Origin: Hydractinia symbiolongicarpus
Lineage: Eukaryota > Cnidaria > Hydrozoa > Anthoathecata > Hydractiniidae
Direction of reading: 5' to 3'
Assembly (NCBI RefSeq): GCF_029227915.1
Contig: NC_079885.1
Span: forward strand, 21,649,001 to 21,713,000
DNA: 64,000 nucleotides
Shown: positions 1 through 13,045 of the stretch, one piece after another
Position numbering within the stretch: position 1 is the first letter of the stretch
Layout: the number at the start of each line of letters is the position of its first letter
Notes under the pieces: model-generated
What the model was told of the DNA's origin: nothing
Database searches by the model: none
Seen by the model: only the letters and a program-made list of their open reading frames with translations
Made by a program: the position numbers and the translations under genes

Positions 1-111
1 TTTTTGCGAAATATGAAAAAAGGGATAGATTGTAAAATAACGCTGGCTGGAATAATTTATGGGTTCATACCCATCCAGCAAATTAATTGAGTGCAATGGT
101 ATTTGGATGAC

Positions 112-205
112 GTCTCTATAACAATAGCCGTCGTCTGTCTGTTTGTCTGTTACGGAAAAACGAAATGTGATATAGAAAGGACGGGCTACGACGAGTTATT
201 AAATA
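112..205 (+). mobile_element. Degenerate Helitron-like fragment
   Basis: TCTCTATAACAATAGCCGTCGTCTGTCTG... followed by TTACGGAAAAACGAAATG and a GGACGGGCTACGACGAGTT-type end resembles the element at 44634-44745. The terminal hairpin is largely lost. Confidence 0.45.
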
Positions 206-1009
206 TTTTACAACATACACATGCCCGTGTTTTGATAATAAGGGTGCAATTGCTGTGCAGGAAAGAACGTGACGTCAGTCTTTTACACGTTATCGAGTTT
301 TTTTGACGCGGAAATCTTTAGAGTAATGTAATGGAGTCATAGTACTCTAACTTCAATGTTCTGCGCATTTAAGAAAAGCTATTGTAAAAATTCTATATTT
401 TCTGTAATAAACGCCATTGCAAATACTGTTGTGGCGTTTTATTAAAGAGGCATATATTGACGGCTTTATTTTAAAAAGGTAAGGCGGTACTTGTCGTATC
501 TCCTCTGTCTTGTGTTTTGTCTTTGCGCGATTTCATTCTGGTGCTACGGATGCACGAAATAGAAAATGTGACACGTGTATGCAAGAAAAATTTCCGTTGT
601 TGTTGTTGTTGTTGTTTGTTTGTTTTTGTCAATCTGAAGCGCATCGCCAATAAGAGACAAAAATCACTAATAATGCTGCTACTTCCTTAGACTCATTTTT
701 TGTTACAAACGGTCAATACCATTTAAGATATAGGTGTACGGTGTAGAGGTGACGCAAGTCAGTATCTTATTTAGTTACATATATTTAAGGTCTTGTCTAC
801 AACGAAAGTTATAACGTAGAGTGTTACAATTGAGTATTGTGGGGTTAAAAACTAATGTTTAAAAGAGGACTGTATTTTATGAACCAAAAATGAAGACTGA
901 ATATTTACACGGCCAGATGCCTTTTATATGTGGAGACAGCGGTCAGTGTAATCCGCATAACACATGTGCTTGAAGACTTTACCGAACAGGTATAAATGCA
1001 ACATTGTCG

Positions 1010-1050
1010 TTCAGATGTCAGAAAGATACGCGATGCCCTGGGGACGAGGT
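1010..1050. mobile_element. Partial copy of the CAACCTCG-end MITE
   Basis: GATGCCCTGGGGACGAGGTTT is one terminal arm of the palindromic family described at 44040 and 47365. The other arm is reduced to TCAGAAAGATACGCG-type internal sequence. Confidence 0.5.
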
Positions 1051-3341
1051 TTCCCAATGGATCAAAACGCTCCTTAATAACATTCAGGAAAAGTCAAGCC
1101 TGATCAATAAAAGTGATCCTTTTTAATATAATCTAAGAAAAATTTAGGGATGGACAGGAGTCGAATCGAAGTCATCCAAACCTCATTTCCAGTCCCTGTT
1201 TTCACGACGAGCGCTACTGCTTCTTTTAGGCTGTTCGGCAAAACGTTGTTCAATCTTAATTTATCCTTGTATTTTGTTAATATTAGTGCTACAAAGAATA
1301 ATTAGTCTATAGATGATAGAACAGAACACAAATAAATGATTGATCATCAAAAAATTCTGTGTTTTACGAAAATTTTTTTTGCTTTTAACTAAAGTTCAAA
1401 AATGTTAACATCCTCTTGTTTTTCGCGAAAATTGAAGAATCTAACAGTGAAAATTTCATACTACAGTGGAATCTATTCCCAAAACAGACACCTCTACCTC
1501 CATTATGCATCAAACGGATAGTCTTATTTGTCCTTGATGAGTTTGTGAAACAACTTTGTCCCCAGGTGATAAGTTCGTAAAGGAACTTCCACAGCGCAAG
1601 CTCGTCAACGCAAATTAAGTATCGGGAAGCTCACACATCCTTGGGGATTCCATCCTAACAATTGACTTTTCCTCACTTCCGACTGTAACTATGTTATATT
1701 ACCGTCAGAGATACGTAAAGCGTTGCTGTAACTTGCTTGGTTGCCTGCCACGCAAGCCGGTTTGCGGTTAGTAGATGGCCCTAAATACATTTAAAGTGGG
1801 TCCAAGTGTGGACTTAAACCTTGAAACCTATCAGTACAAATTATCATCATGGCAACCCTAACAAACACTTCTGCAAAGTAGATAACTCTGAAAGCTAACC
1901 CCTTTTTGGTCACGCGTGTATATTTCGAGAAAGAATTCGGTCGTCATATAAAGCGGTTTTTGGTTTATTAACATTTCCAAATGTTTCTTCACAGTTGTCC
2001 ATGAAATTTTTTTAAAAATATTTTTTTTTACCCAATAGCCTTCTCTTGAGTGCAAAGGACGATCAGTCCGTACCTGATTTTTATACGATAAATCATTTTT
2101 CTGATCGCTACGAATAAAAGAGGCCGTTCCGCTCATGACGTTAGTGCGATTTATACCCATAATGTTTAAATATAAAATCTTGAGAAGCATTTACGAGGTA
2201 TTGAAGCCTATATTTAAAGTTTTTCTTGCCGTTTCATTAAGGTAACACGCACATTTCCCAAATACATCTTTTTATCATATTCCAGAGATCTTTTTTATGA
2301 CGTTTTTCTTAACATAACTATTCTGTTGGACATTTTACCTGACAACAAGAATTCCGTGTTCAAAATAGCAATGTGCGGCACTCATTAAATGCAATTTTTT
2401 CTTTCATCATCTAAATTTTTTTTGTAACCAAAATGAAGTTTTTATTAATCCTTTAACTTTTCTTCCGTCCTAAGATCTGAAACGTACAATGAAATGACGT
2501 CAGCAAGAACAGATTACGCTTGTCTTTTTATTCTTAAAATTGATGGAAGTGGAGATGGACAAACAAAAATCCTGTCACGCGCTTTTAATTCTTTCCGCAT
2601 TAAAATGGAAGTTCGTTAAATCCAATATAGAGTTGAGAAATAACCGAGTAAATAGACAAAAGACATGATAAAAAGTATTGAGAAACCTTCAGGTTGTTAA
2701 ACATGTATTCGCTACAATGGCATAGAGAAAGAAATTTACAACAGGCTTGTTCCAGACTTTAGTATTTGCCACAAAGCAAACATTACATCTAACATCTTAC
2801 CACGTAGAGACAGACTATCTCTTCCTCCTGTTGCTTCATCAACTCAGAAATAAAAGAATTTTTGACACAATCTGAATTATTTTGACCCAAAACCCATCAG
2901 CACACCTTTCAGAAATCTAAGTGACCATTCTGGAGATTCAACTACTTTAACAGCCTGTTATTCATGTCTACTGTTGTTAAGCCCTTCCTACTAGGTCACT
3001 AAATAAAGAACGTTGTTGATACAAACAGCCTAGTTGACATGTTGCAACCTATTTCTGCTGCTTTGTTGTACCTTGTCATTTACTGTACTAAGGTCTCTGG
3101 CGTCATCGACGTAGAAGACTCAACAGTATAAGTAAGGCGTAGAAATTTTAAGGGTTACCTTGGAAAATTCAATTTAAATTTAATATTCAGTAAAACTTTG
3201 AGGTTGATTGTGGTTGTGATATCTCTCTTTAGCCTCGATGTGCGACTCATACCACTTTTTTCAGTTCGTATTGTCACAGTTACTCGACGGTAAAAGCTGT
3301 GCAAGAGGGATAACTTCACACTTTTTCTTGTATGACGGCGA

Positions 3342-3407
3342 GGATTAAGCCCATGGCCTTTGGCCCTGTGTTAAAAGCTATGGGTTCAATCCCCACGCCT
3401 TACCGCA
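3342..3407 (+). repeat. tRNA-like sequence (pseudo-tRNA or SINE head)
   Basis: A B-box-like GGGTTCAATCCC with a T-arm that can pair with one mismatch, and acceptor-like ends GGCG/CGCC. The A-box part is poor and no anticodon arm is convincing, so this is more likely a tRNA-derived repeat than a working tRNA gene. Confidence 0.35.
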
Positions 3408-4442
3408 AGATCTCAAGATCTTTTTGAAGCTCATGCTAGATTTTTTTTGAAAGGAATAGACCACCCCGGATAGAAAAGAGAAAATTATATTTTAATTTCT
3501 TTGTTTTCACTCTCTTACTCGGCGGCATAAATCTATTTCATTAAAATCTTTTTATATAAAAAATAAACGGGATAAAAATAGACTTATGTATAATATTAAC
3601 ATTACATCTATTAAAAATTTGCCTTTTCTAGCCACACACACATAAAATAAAATCAAATTTTGTGCGAGCCATTTTTTCGGAATCACGTTGAGAAAATAAA
3701 GAGAGAAAAAATGAAAGTAAAAAATTTCGTTAGTCCAACCTAAGCAAATATATTTTGTCTATGGCGCGCTTCGACTAAGAATTTATTTTGTGAAGTGAAT
3801 TCTGGGATTAAAAATGAATAGGGTATAAAAACTACGAAAGTGAGCCGTTAGCTTTTAGGACCAGAGTCAAAAAATAAATGCGTATATAAAAATTTTCGAT
3901 TTTTAAATTGTAAAGTTTCTTTTTTTAAGCATGTGAAATGTACCATGGAAGTTCTTTGTCATGAAAAAAGTTAAACCCCTGGATCGCAATTTAAAAGAAA
4001 ATTCCTGACGTCGATCACTAAAATAGACTTCCATAGAACAAGTCACATAACAAACAGGATGGCTAGGAGTGATTGTGCCATCTTGTTTTGTCGCCTTTTT
4101 TGTCAAAATTAATTTTCATAGCGTAAACATGCTTCATTATAAAATACAAAAAATTGTATAAAAAAGATAAGACATTTAAAACGCTATTATAAAAATAAAT
4201 ACTTCACCGCTCCAAAATACCGACACAGCATAAATTTACAATTTTTAGAACTAAAACTAAGAAATGTATCGTAGGTGGAGAGTGAATTCGGTAAAAAAGT
4301 CAAACTAAGTATTTATAAAACACAAATAATTAGGGTGCAAATAAAATTGTATAACTTCTGGAACGGCCACAGCGAAAATGTAACAGAACAGCAATTTGTA
4401 ATGTTCACAACCAAGCAACAGTCTCAGTATTCATAGACAGTT

Positions 4443-4494
4443 ACAAGCCTATATGTTCACACCCAGGTACAAGCCTATATGTTCACACCCAGGT
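4443..4494 (+). repeat. Two perfect 26-bp tandem repeats
   Basis: The unit beginning ACAAGCCTATATGTTCACAC and ending CCAGGT occurs twice without change, followed by a short partial third unit. It lies downstream of the junctophilin gene. Confidence 0.85.
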
Positions 4495-4893
4495 AACAGC
4501 CTAAAAAGAAAAGAAAAAGCAAAGGGTTTAAAGCTAGTTATTGATCTTGCATCTAAAATTCATTCAGTTGTCACGGATTAATTTCATGGAGGGCTAACAC
4601 ATTTTTTCTAAAAGTTTCTTTTCTAACGGTTTGTATTAATTATTTTTAATTTTAAAAGATACAGTACGTGTAAAAAACAAATTATTCTTGTACCCATGTG
4701 TATTTGTAACATGTAACAAAACATACAGTTTTGTAAAACGAAAATCTAGATTTAAAATGAAGTTGTTTAAAAAACGAAAAAAAGACTTTGTTTCGAGGCA
4801 TGACAACCTAATTTTTATTTATAGACAGCTTAAAATAAAGTTTGCGGATTTTCACCGCAAATTGCAAGAATTGAGGGATCATTAGAACGGAAC

Positions 4894-5016
4894 TTAAACA
4901 TAATGTTCTTGTGTTTTTTTCCTGAATCTACATCCTGTCTCAAAACAACGATGCATTCTTTTAATACCACCACAAGCCTTACAGTTTGTTCCTCGTTTTA
5001 ATTTGATGTAATCGTC
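4894..5016 (-). CDS. Candidate last exon of junctophilin, cysteine-rich tail
   Basis: On the minus strand a pyrimidine-rich acceptor (ATATTTTTTTAG) precedes an open stretch of 40 codons ending in TAA. The frame fits the phase-0 donor at 5552 of the junctophilin exon. The peptide is basic and holds four cysteines in a C-x2-C-x8-C-x4-C pattern (CKAC...HRCFETGC), which looks like a small metal-binding knot rather than the membrane anchor normally ending junctophilins. It could be an alternative terminal exon, or an exon of another gene or mobile element. Another in-phase option follows the acceptor-like TTTTCTTCTTAG near 5336. RNA evidence would be needed to choose between them. Confidence 0.35.
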   Translation of the reverse strand, partial: DDYIKLKRGTNCKACGGIKRMHRCFETGCRFRKKTQEHYV

Positions 5017-5552
5017 CTAAAAAAATATTTATGTGCTCTTCCTAACACGACTTCATTTGTTTGGAATGGATCATGTTTTTTTTTAAAAAAAATATCAACA
5101 TATATCTAAATCCCAACGATTTTTTACCCAGTACCTTATTCTAGGTTTTTTTTTAATATTTAAATACACGTTATTTATAAGAATAGTGGTTTTTCATTTC
5201 AACATAAAAATTTTCAGCAAAATCATCCTGATATATTCTTAGCACATTCCAGATCTAAGAATGCAATATAGCTTTAAATGATACCCGAGAAAAATACATT
5301 TTGCATCAATGATAGGATACAAGTTTATATGAATTAGCTAAGAAGAAAATTCAAGTTGAGTATGTTCTGAGGATATCCTAACTTTTATCTAATTTCGCTG
5401 CCTTATTGGAATTAAAGCAGACAAATTTAAGAATTTTCTTACGAGAATTGGAGTTTGTTTAATTGACACAACTCGAAACAACAAATATAAATCCAACCGA
5501 AATTTCAGGTTGGTTAAAATTATTCTTCCCAAAGAGAACTTTAAACACTTAC

Positions 5553-8500
5553 CGGTTGAGAAAATGCATTGCTGTCCGAAGTGACGCAGACCCCTGTCGT
5601 CTCCGCGCTGTCCGAAGTGACACAGTCCCCTGTCGTCTCCGATGACGTGTCGCAAATCTCGCTTGGTTCGTCCAAAATAACATAGCTTTCAAAATCCGAT
5701 AAACGATCGTCAGTCGGTGATAAGTCCCCTGTTGGCGACGCAAAAAATGTCGGTAATTTGATATCTTTTGTCGGAAATCTTGGGCTACTTTCGATAGTTC
5801 TGTATAGATCAAACCCTGACTCCTGTGGTGATTGAAGATGATGGTCTGGCGAGTGCATGTCATTTGGCGGTTTCTTTTTTACGGCATCGATCGAGTTTAG
5901 CCTGCGAAATTTGTCATTTTCAATGGTAACTACAGTCGTTCCCATACCTCTGTCTTCTTTACTGTTCGCTTCGTCCATAGGAATGTGTGGAAAGGATTTT
6001 GAGGTATTACAAGTTTGCGTGACGTCATCGAAACTCATACTTTGTTTGTACCCAGAATCAGAGGAAAGCGAACGCGTGGAACTTAAACTATCTCGATTAC
6101 TCCATAAACGTTTGGTTAACCAAGTCGAAATACTAAACTTCTTATTTGTAACGCGATTTACATTGTCGGCTGAAGCGTATTTAATTTGACCGGTTTCACC
6201 CTCGATATAATCGAGGCTCGTTTGCGTAGACAAGTCTCGTTTGCGAGAACGCTGGTTGATCACGACTTGCTGTCGGTTAGAACGAGGCGCTATACTTACA
6301 ACATTTCCCTTTTGGTCTGTTAGTCTTAGTTGTTCTGATGGTTCCGTTTTCGACTTCTCACACGTAGATTCCTTTTTTTCGTCATGTCCTGTGTGTTTGT
6401 CACTTTCTTCAAAGCTTGGACTGTATGTAATAGGAACACAAGCAAGTTTGCCAGTGTTTTGAAGTTCGTACTTTTCCTTTTGAGGTTGGGATGATTTTAG
6501 GGATTCTTCTTTTGGAACCAAGTCATCATTAGCCGTCCCACTATCAACTGAATCCCTGCGTGAATCCAGGGAAACGATACCCGTGGGTTTGACAGTGTTT
6601 AAAACATTTGGGACCTTTCCCACAACAGTTCGGTACAAACCGGTCGAGGAGTTTACATAGTCTTTTTCTGATATCGTGTGATCGCTTTTAAATTTCGGTC
6701 GCGGGTGGTCAGTGTGCAAAACAAGCGTTTCTTGGCCATCCATGCTCGCACTGACCGCGATATAATCATAATCGATGTCTTCACCGGTAAGTAATTTACC
6801 CTTCATTTGTATCAAGCGCGCGTCTTCACTCGAAACGGAAGAGTTAGAATCAATACTCGAATACACGCCTGTTCCATATTTTCTGCGACGAGAGGCGTTA
6901 GCTGAATAGTCAGTGGGGTGTAAAAATGACTTGCCAGATTTCACTTCTTTCGTAGGTGGCGAAATTTCTGAATGGCAAGGGCCGTCAGGCGAGTCTCTTA
7001 TGTCCATCACTATAGGTAATAATGCAGACCTAAAAACCTCGTTACTCGACATTGTATTTGCGACTGAGCTTTTTGAAGTTGCGATGGCGTTTTTCATGCG
7101 CGACTGCGCGTCGTTGTGATTCATTAAAATCATTTGCGATATGTACGGATTAATGGCGCCTGCACCAATAGTGATGTCCATAGCTGCATATAACGCAGAT
7201 TCACGAGCTGGATGACGGTCTAAATTTCTTATGACGTCTAGGCCAAGATCGTTAGAATTACATTTAAAAGAAGATAACAAGGATGACCTTTTTGTGCGCG
7301 CATGTTTCGAGTCCGTAATTTGTACATTGGGATGATTCGATTTTTGAGTTGCTGACTTGTCGGATCGGGAAGAACAGGTGTCGGAGACATTCGATACGCT
7401 ACCGCTGCGAGGTAGGTCTGCTGTGCTGCTTTGACACGAAAGATCAGTAACATTGCTGTTACGCCGAGAAAAATCTGTAAGTGTGGCTAAAAGATATCAT
7501 AAAAAACAATCGATGATAAGGGGGATAATTTTTCACGCTAAAAAAATCTAGGTAGAGCTTTAATGTAATCACCGAAAATTGAAGCAAAAAGCTTGTAGCT
7601 ACTAGATATAATCCCAAAAAATTACATTACTTTAACATTCACAGATGTTGCTCTGTATCGGGAAGATATAGAACTTTAAAATATATTAAGATAAAAAAAA
7701 ATATTAGAGAACATAGCCGAGAAGCAACAAACACGATCCAACTTACCTTGCAGACAAGGATGCAACGTGTATTTCTTGCGACACTCCATCGCTTGTTGCG
7801 CGTTTCTCTCAGCGAGAGCAGCTACATCTTTTGCACTGTCCGCGATCTTCTTCGCAGACAATCCTCTGCTAATAGCTAGTTTCATTTTATTGTTTCCTTT
7901 TTCCGCTGCATCGATAGCAGCAAGTACCGTCCGATTAATTTTTTTCCGAATCATCGGCAACCGTAGATTTTTCCGCCTCGTCATTAGCAACAAATTGTCG
8001 TTGTACCATTTCCCACCGCTCTTCTTACCATCTCTAAAAATCAGTAAACCATAGCCGTGGCGTTTATTGTCTTTCCATGCGCCCACATAACGCGAACCAT
8101 CGCCATAGTAACAAATACCAAAGCCTTCGCGGGCGTCGTATTCCCAACAGCCTTTGTAAACTTCTGTTTTTACCTCTTCTTTCTTCTCTTCGCCTTCCTT
8201 TCGAAAGGGAAACATCATTTGGAACACGCTGTGACGCTGTTTCCTAGGAAACAAATCAAGCTTGTTTAGGTTTTTAGGAACTGAATGAAATAAAAAACTA
8301 AAAACTTCCTTCAATTAGACAGCTTATTGACACAACAATTCATGCGGATGTCAACAAAGGGTCACAACACTTTCCTGTTACTCTTCTCTATAGCTGCTTC
8401 TCAAAACAATTTACAACAACGTAATTTTTTTGATGTATCGCGACAAATGTTTTGATACAAATATTAATGCCAGGGCGATTCGAAATGACATTATAGTTTT

Positions 8501-11464
8501 TATCCGGGAAAAATACGTAAATTCTGATGAAAAGTAAGCTTGAATACGTACTTCGGTGCTGCAGTGCTGGGATCCAGGCTTGTCGGCGTCGACTGCGGTT
8601 GCTTTGAACTCAGCTTTCCGGGTGAGGAAAAAGATTTTCGTAGCGGAGTCATGTCCGGCGACTCGGAGGTGTGCTTGACATGATCTTTTTCGTTCTGAAA
8701 CACCTGATCCATTCCATAGACGGTGGAAGGTCGCGTCCTACGTGCACTTGTCCCATTGTTCAGTAAGAGTTGTCGAAGGGACAACGAACCAGCGGGTAAA
8801 TTGCTTGGATCCGTATGACCTTTCATTCCGTAGCCATGGCGATAGCCTTCCTTCCACTGACCTGCATAATACCCTGCATAAATAAAAATAGAAATTTGGA
8901 TGACTACTTTGCTTTCTTCATGTACAGTGTAAGATATGTAGAACCATGATTAAAAGTTGGGCAATATTTTTTAGCCTACTTAACTTTGGTGTCAAAACGA
9001 ATAGTGGAATGCGGAAAAATGTCCAACTCTTTTTAAGTAGCGAATTAAAACATTAATGCTTGTCTGAGATATCTATTATGCACAGTTACGCACCGTCATA
9101 ACTATGAATAATAAATATTTATAAATATTTATAACAAAAACTCGAAAAAAGAAGAAAAAAATAAAAAGCTTATTTTCAAGATTACATATTAAAATTAAGT
9201 CAAAATGGATAATTTTGAGGGTTCAGTAAAGTAATTGTTTCATGAAAAAAGTTGAACTCTGTGACACACAAAACAAGGAAGCTAAAAAAAATCTATAGGT
9301 TTATCAAGATAATGTTGCTATAACTATCAATTATAATAAGATATATCTTATTTATCGTCTTAGTTGAGAAAACATCCGGAGTTAATGATTAATTTATTGT
9401 CATGGCACCTATACTTTTTTTCCATGTACAACGTGGTAAGCAGCACTGAATTTAGAATGAAAACGAGCTGCTAATCTACCACATAACGTTGCGCTGTCAT
9501 TGATGTAATAATTAGAAAGGATTGCAAAACCCTAGAACAGCATGGAAAAACATAATTCTATCTACTAAGTTCTTATATAAACATGTTGTAATATGTGTCA
9601 CTTGTTGTGAAAAAACTTTAATGTCATTTCAATTATTTTTTATTCATGACACAAAGGGAGTTGATAGCCTGTATATTGTATATAGGCTTTCAACTCTCTT
9701 TTTTAAAAAATGTTGACATCTAAAACAGCCTGCCAAAGCTGTGACCTCGATTTTTTTAAAGAGCTACGTAAGAATGACGTAGACATACTGCCACTCCTTA
9801 AAAAAGGCACAGATTAAATGACGAACATCTTTAATATCACAAGGCACATATGACATTAAATGACGTAAGAAAAATGTACAAACAATACCTACATAAACAA
9901 GTATAAATAAACATAGGGGTGTAAAAAAAAAGTAATTCTGTTTCGGAATAAAATTTAGATTTAAAAGAAAAATGATGTAAATAAAAAACGGTGGATATAA
10001 AGAAAAGTTAAAAACAGTTAGCCCTGGGTGACCATGGTGATTATCACCTCACATTAGTACTAATAGTTCAAATTAACCTCTCAATGATATCCTCAATAAC
10101 CCTTAGAAAATCAATCTTTATAATAACAGAGAGAGATTGGTTTTACAATAATAGACAAGTGACATATATACATATATTTCCCAGGGGCGCAATGCAATTA
10201 TATCAAAATAACATAGCTATTTACTGAAATTATTTTGTTTGAAAAAGATGCTGTTCTATAAATTATGCAGTAGCAAGTTAATATATACTGTTTATATAAA
10301 AACCTGGGCCATGGAATTTTCCAAAACATTACTTTTTTATTCTAATCTTTTTTACCCAGCTGCTATATATATATAGATATATGTTGAATAAATAATTAAT
10401 AAATAAATTTGCTCATTCATTAGCACCTGCAACTCAAGAATTCTTTTATCCTTTTTCAAGATGTAGATATTTAGTTAAAATTAAAATTATAGTTTTCAAG
10501 GAAAAAAAAAGAAAGAAAACACAAGAACTAGCAATAATAAACTTTATGTTAAGTTCTTAATTGTGCTTTGATTAAAAGCAGTTTAAAAAAGGGTGGAATT
10601 AAAATTATTTTTTTATTACATTTTATAAGATTTGATTTGTAAATGGTACATTTACCAATATAATTTAGCAAAAAACAACAAGAGATTCTTGTATATTTTC
10701 AAGTCTCTTTTTAAAAGGCTAAGCATATAAACACCATATCAACAAATCTTTTAACGGCACAAAAGTTTATACTATGAACGTAATGTAAACAAAAACAGAG
10801 ACAGAATGTTTACTCTACTAATGCAAACATAACTTTAAGAAATATTTTAACATACATAGGTAAACAATGTAATATAGCTAGTCAAAATATTCTGGTTTTG
10901 CGCAATTTTGTTTTCCCAAATTTTAGATTTTTATAGATATATTAGGCAATATCCAGGTTCCTTTACATAGCTAGCTATAGACACAAAGTAAAAACAATCA
11001 CATTTTTAAATGTCATATTCCTGCTTTTTTGTCACAATCTATTTCTGGCAAAAACAAAACAAAAAAATAAGGTACATACCACCATCTTTATAAATTTCAA
11101 TTCCATAACCATCTTGAAATCCATTCTTCCAAGTTCCTTCAAAACTTGGCTTGCCATCTCTTGAACATTGAATAACTCCACTGCCATGCTTTACACCATC
11201 CAACCATTCTCCTAAATATACCTTTTTGTCAAACCTTTGTTCTATGCCAAGACCACTGCGATGTCCTTCTTGCCACTCACCCTTATAATTCATACCGTTT
11301 GGCCATGTGTAAATACCACAAACTTCAGTCCCACATTCCCAAAGGCCCTCAAATTTTCCCAAATTTTTGGGTCCTGTGCAGACTCCATAACCCTCAGCTT
11401 GTCCTTTTTTCCACTCTCCAACGTAGTAGCCACCATCATCAAATTCAAATTTCCCCCCATTCAT
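5553..11464 (-). CDS. JPH: Junctophilin (MORN-repeat junctional membrane complex protein), four coding exons
   Basis: Junctophilins tether the plasma membrane to the endoplasmic/sarcoplasmic reticulum; the MORN repeats contact the plasma membrane. Exons read from the sequence: 11464-11080, 8873-8552, 8243-7747 and 7474-5553, all with GT-AG borders and matching phases (1, 2, 1), giving about 1042 codons. Exon 1 starts MNGGKFEFDDGGYYVGEWKK, very close to the family's usual start. Exons 1-2 carry about six MORN repeats (YxGEWxxGxxxGYG). Exon 3 carries two more (YKGCWEYDAREGFG, YVGAWKDNKRHGYG), followed by the family's alanine-rich helical stretch. Exon 4 is a long Ser/Thr-rich divergent region, so the protein is longer than vertebrate junctophilins (about 650-750 residues). 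It ends at a strong donor (CCG then GTAAGT) in phase 0, so at least one more exon is expected; if the donor is not used, the frame adds three codons and stops. The hallmark C-terminal membrane anchor was not found in these exons. Its start is 436 bp from the divergent zinc-finger gene. Confidence 0.9.
8874..11079 (-). other. Intron 1 of the junctophilin gene
   Basis: A 2206-bp A+T-rich intron with a GTATGT donor at 11079 and a TTTATGCAG acceptor ending at 8874. The codon split across it (G/GG) restores the MORN sequence DGGYYAGQW. It contains a 13-bp-arm stem-loop (9658-9695) and no recognisable coding segment. Confidence 0.8.
9658..9695. repeat. Inverted repeat (stem-loop) inside junctophilin intron 1
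   Basis: GAGTTGATAGCCT is followed 12 bases later by AGGCTTTCAACTC, giving a stem with one mismatch. It may be a small MITE or a foldback; nothing indicates function. Confidence 0.6.
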
Positions 11465-11900
11465 AATGCAAGAAAGCTAAAAAAGAGTGCAGAGCTAAAG
11501 GACAAAAAGCTTGCTAGCCGCGTCCGTGCGCCTCCGATCATGTCTTGGTATGTTGTGATTACGTGCGTGCGTGGTTATTTAAGGTTATGGCTAGTTTATC
11601 ACACGGTTATTTTAAAATATGGATAAAAATATGAAAACAATAAAAACAAATAATTTGAAGGCCAAGGATAACCAGGACACTGTCCAAATACATCAAATTA
11701 AAAAAGCAAATTATCTCTTTTTCTGAATCAAATAATGCTAGTGAAAATATGAATGGCTGGTTTAATTCGTATAAAAGAATATTGTTACTGTTTAAGAGCA
11801 TTTAAACGTAATAAATCTGGTCATGTTTTTTACACGTTATGATATGTCTGCGCTCAAAAGAATTTTTTATGAGGGAAAAGCTCGTTAAAACTTCGGGAAA
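11465..11900. promoter_or_regulatory. Shared 436-bp divergent promoter region
   Basis: The start codons of the junctophilin gene (minus) and the zinc-finger gene (plus) face away from each other across 436 bp, so both promoters must lie here unless unseen 5' exons exist. A less A+T-rich patch occurs near 11515-11580 (CGCGTCCGTGCGCCTCCG). No clear TATA box was assigned. The promoter role is inferred from gene orientation only. Confidence 0.4.
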
Positions 11901-12392
11901 ATGGAAAATTCGAAAATTCAAAGTTCAAATCAGCACAAAAACACGCAGGAAAACGTGACAGTCACTCCTGTGGTGGCTGAATTGCTCAACAAAGACACCG
12001 TAAAGACTGTTAGACCAAAAAGAATTGTTACTAGATGCAAAATATGTTGTAAGACATTTCGAAACCCAGTAAATTTGCAGTCTCATTTGTACCTACATCA
12101 AAGGAATAAAAATCGTGAGAAACGAAGAGCATTTTTTTGTCGTCTTTGCAAGACAAGTTATAGGGGCTTGTCTTCCTTTGTCGATCACCAGAGAAGCCAT
12201 CAATGTGAGAAGCACTCTCTCACGTATGAAATTGTTGCCAGTGAACAAGGATTTAGTAGTCAAGATGAAGAACAAAACCCAACAGAAGTTGTAATTACAA
12301 CATCAAATAACAATGCCGAAACTATCCAGCAGGTTACACAGCATGATCAGCCAACAAGTCAAGAAAGTCAACATTCTACATTACAAAGTTAG
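11901..12392 (+). CDS. Small protein with two C2H2 zinc fingers
   Basis: A single-exon 163-residue protein. Two classical C2H2 fingers are visible: CKICCKTFRNPVNLQSHLYLH (residues about 49-69, C-x2-C-x12-H-x3-H) and CRLCKTSYRGLSSFVDHQRSH (about 80-100). A basic RNKNREKRR linker separates them. The C-terminal third is acidic and Gln/Ser/Thr-rich, as in many activation-type tails. A nuclear nucleic-acid-binding role is the usual one for such fingers, but two fingers alone do not define a target. The ATG follows CTTCGGGAAA. Putative poly(A) signals (AATAAA) lie near 12681-12695. It is divergent from the junctophilin gene. Confidence 0.75.
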   Translation: MENSKIQSSNQHKNTQENVTVTPVVAELLNKDTVKTVRPKRIVTRCKICCKTFRNPVNLQSHLYLHQRNKNREKRRAFFCRLCKTSYRGLSSFVDHQRSHQCEKHSLTYEIVASEQGFSSQDEEQNPTEVVITTSNNNAETIQQVTQHDQPTSQESQHSTLQS

Positions 12393-12964
12393 TTGTCTAA
12401 TCTTTTGCTTTCAGTTGTACTATAGCTAAATGAGTTGTCAATGTTTACCAAGTTCTGTAGGGTGTATGCACATACCGGCACACAAGTGTAAGGCCACTGT
12501 CGAAAATTGTTGTTGCGTCATCTGACCAACTAGGTTATCATATTAAAAACTAAGGGGTGTCAGGTGCCACACTGGTTTATTTGAAATGGGGTTGACATAT
12601 CTACGACGCTAAAAATATTTTTAAGACTTTTAGGAAAATCAATACTAAAATGTAGGTAAATAAACAGCACAAAACATTTAAATAAAATAAATAAAAATGT
12701 CTCCATCCACACTATAACTATATAGTTCTGAGGTATTCACTGTGGCAATCGATTACACCGTCCCTTTATAGACAGGCTTTAATGTTTACATTTTGACAGG
12801 ATTCTCTACCATGTGCAGAAAAGATAAGAAAAAAATAGGCAGGCAATAAAATGCAGACTTCAATTAAGAAAGTCAAAGTATGCTTCAAAACCTTTCTACT
12901 GCAGTTAGTAGCATCTTTCCAGATATCAATCTCAGCATATCTAATAAACGACATTCTCCACGTT

Positions 12965-13045
12965 CAACCTCGTTGCCAGAAATCTTCTACATCGATGATT
13001 CCGATGGGTCAGCCCTGTTATAAAAAAAACCTTGGAACGAGGTTG
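12965..13045. mobile_element. Palindromic MITE of the CAACCTCG family
   Basis: It starts CAACCTCGTTGCCAG and ends CTTGGAACGAGGTTG, forming terminal inverted repeats around a short unrelated centre. The flanks do not show a clear 9-bp duplication in this copy. Confidence 0.6.

Noticed and set aside
1858-2190. 110-residue minus-strand frame as a junctophilin tail exon
   Set aside because: It has no hydrophobic anchor and no convincing acceptor in phase.
3342-3407. Functional tRNA gene
   Set aside because: Only the T-arm/B box is convincing; the D- and anticodon arms do not fold well, so it is listed as a tRNA-like repeat.
4443-4494. Start of a CRISPR-like array
   Set aside because: Only two adjacent units without spacers, in animal DNA: a simple tandem duplication.
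5541-7119. Plus-strand open frames over the junctophilin last exon
   Set aside because: They are antisense shadows of a clear coding exon and show no domain.
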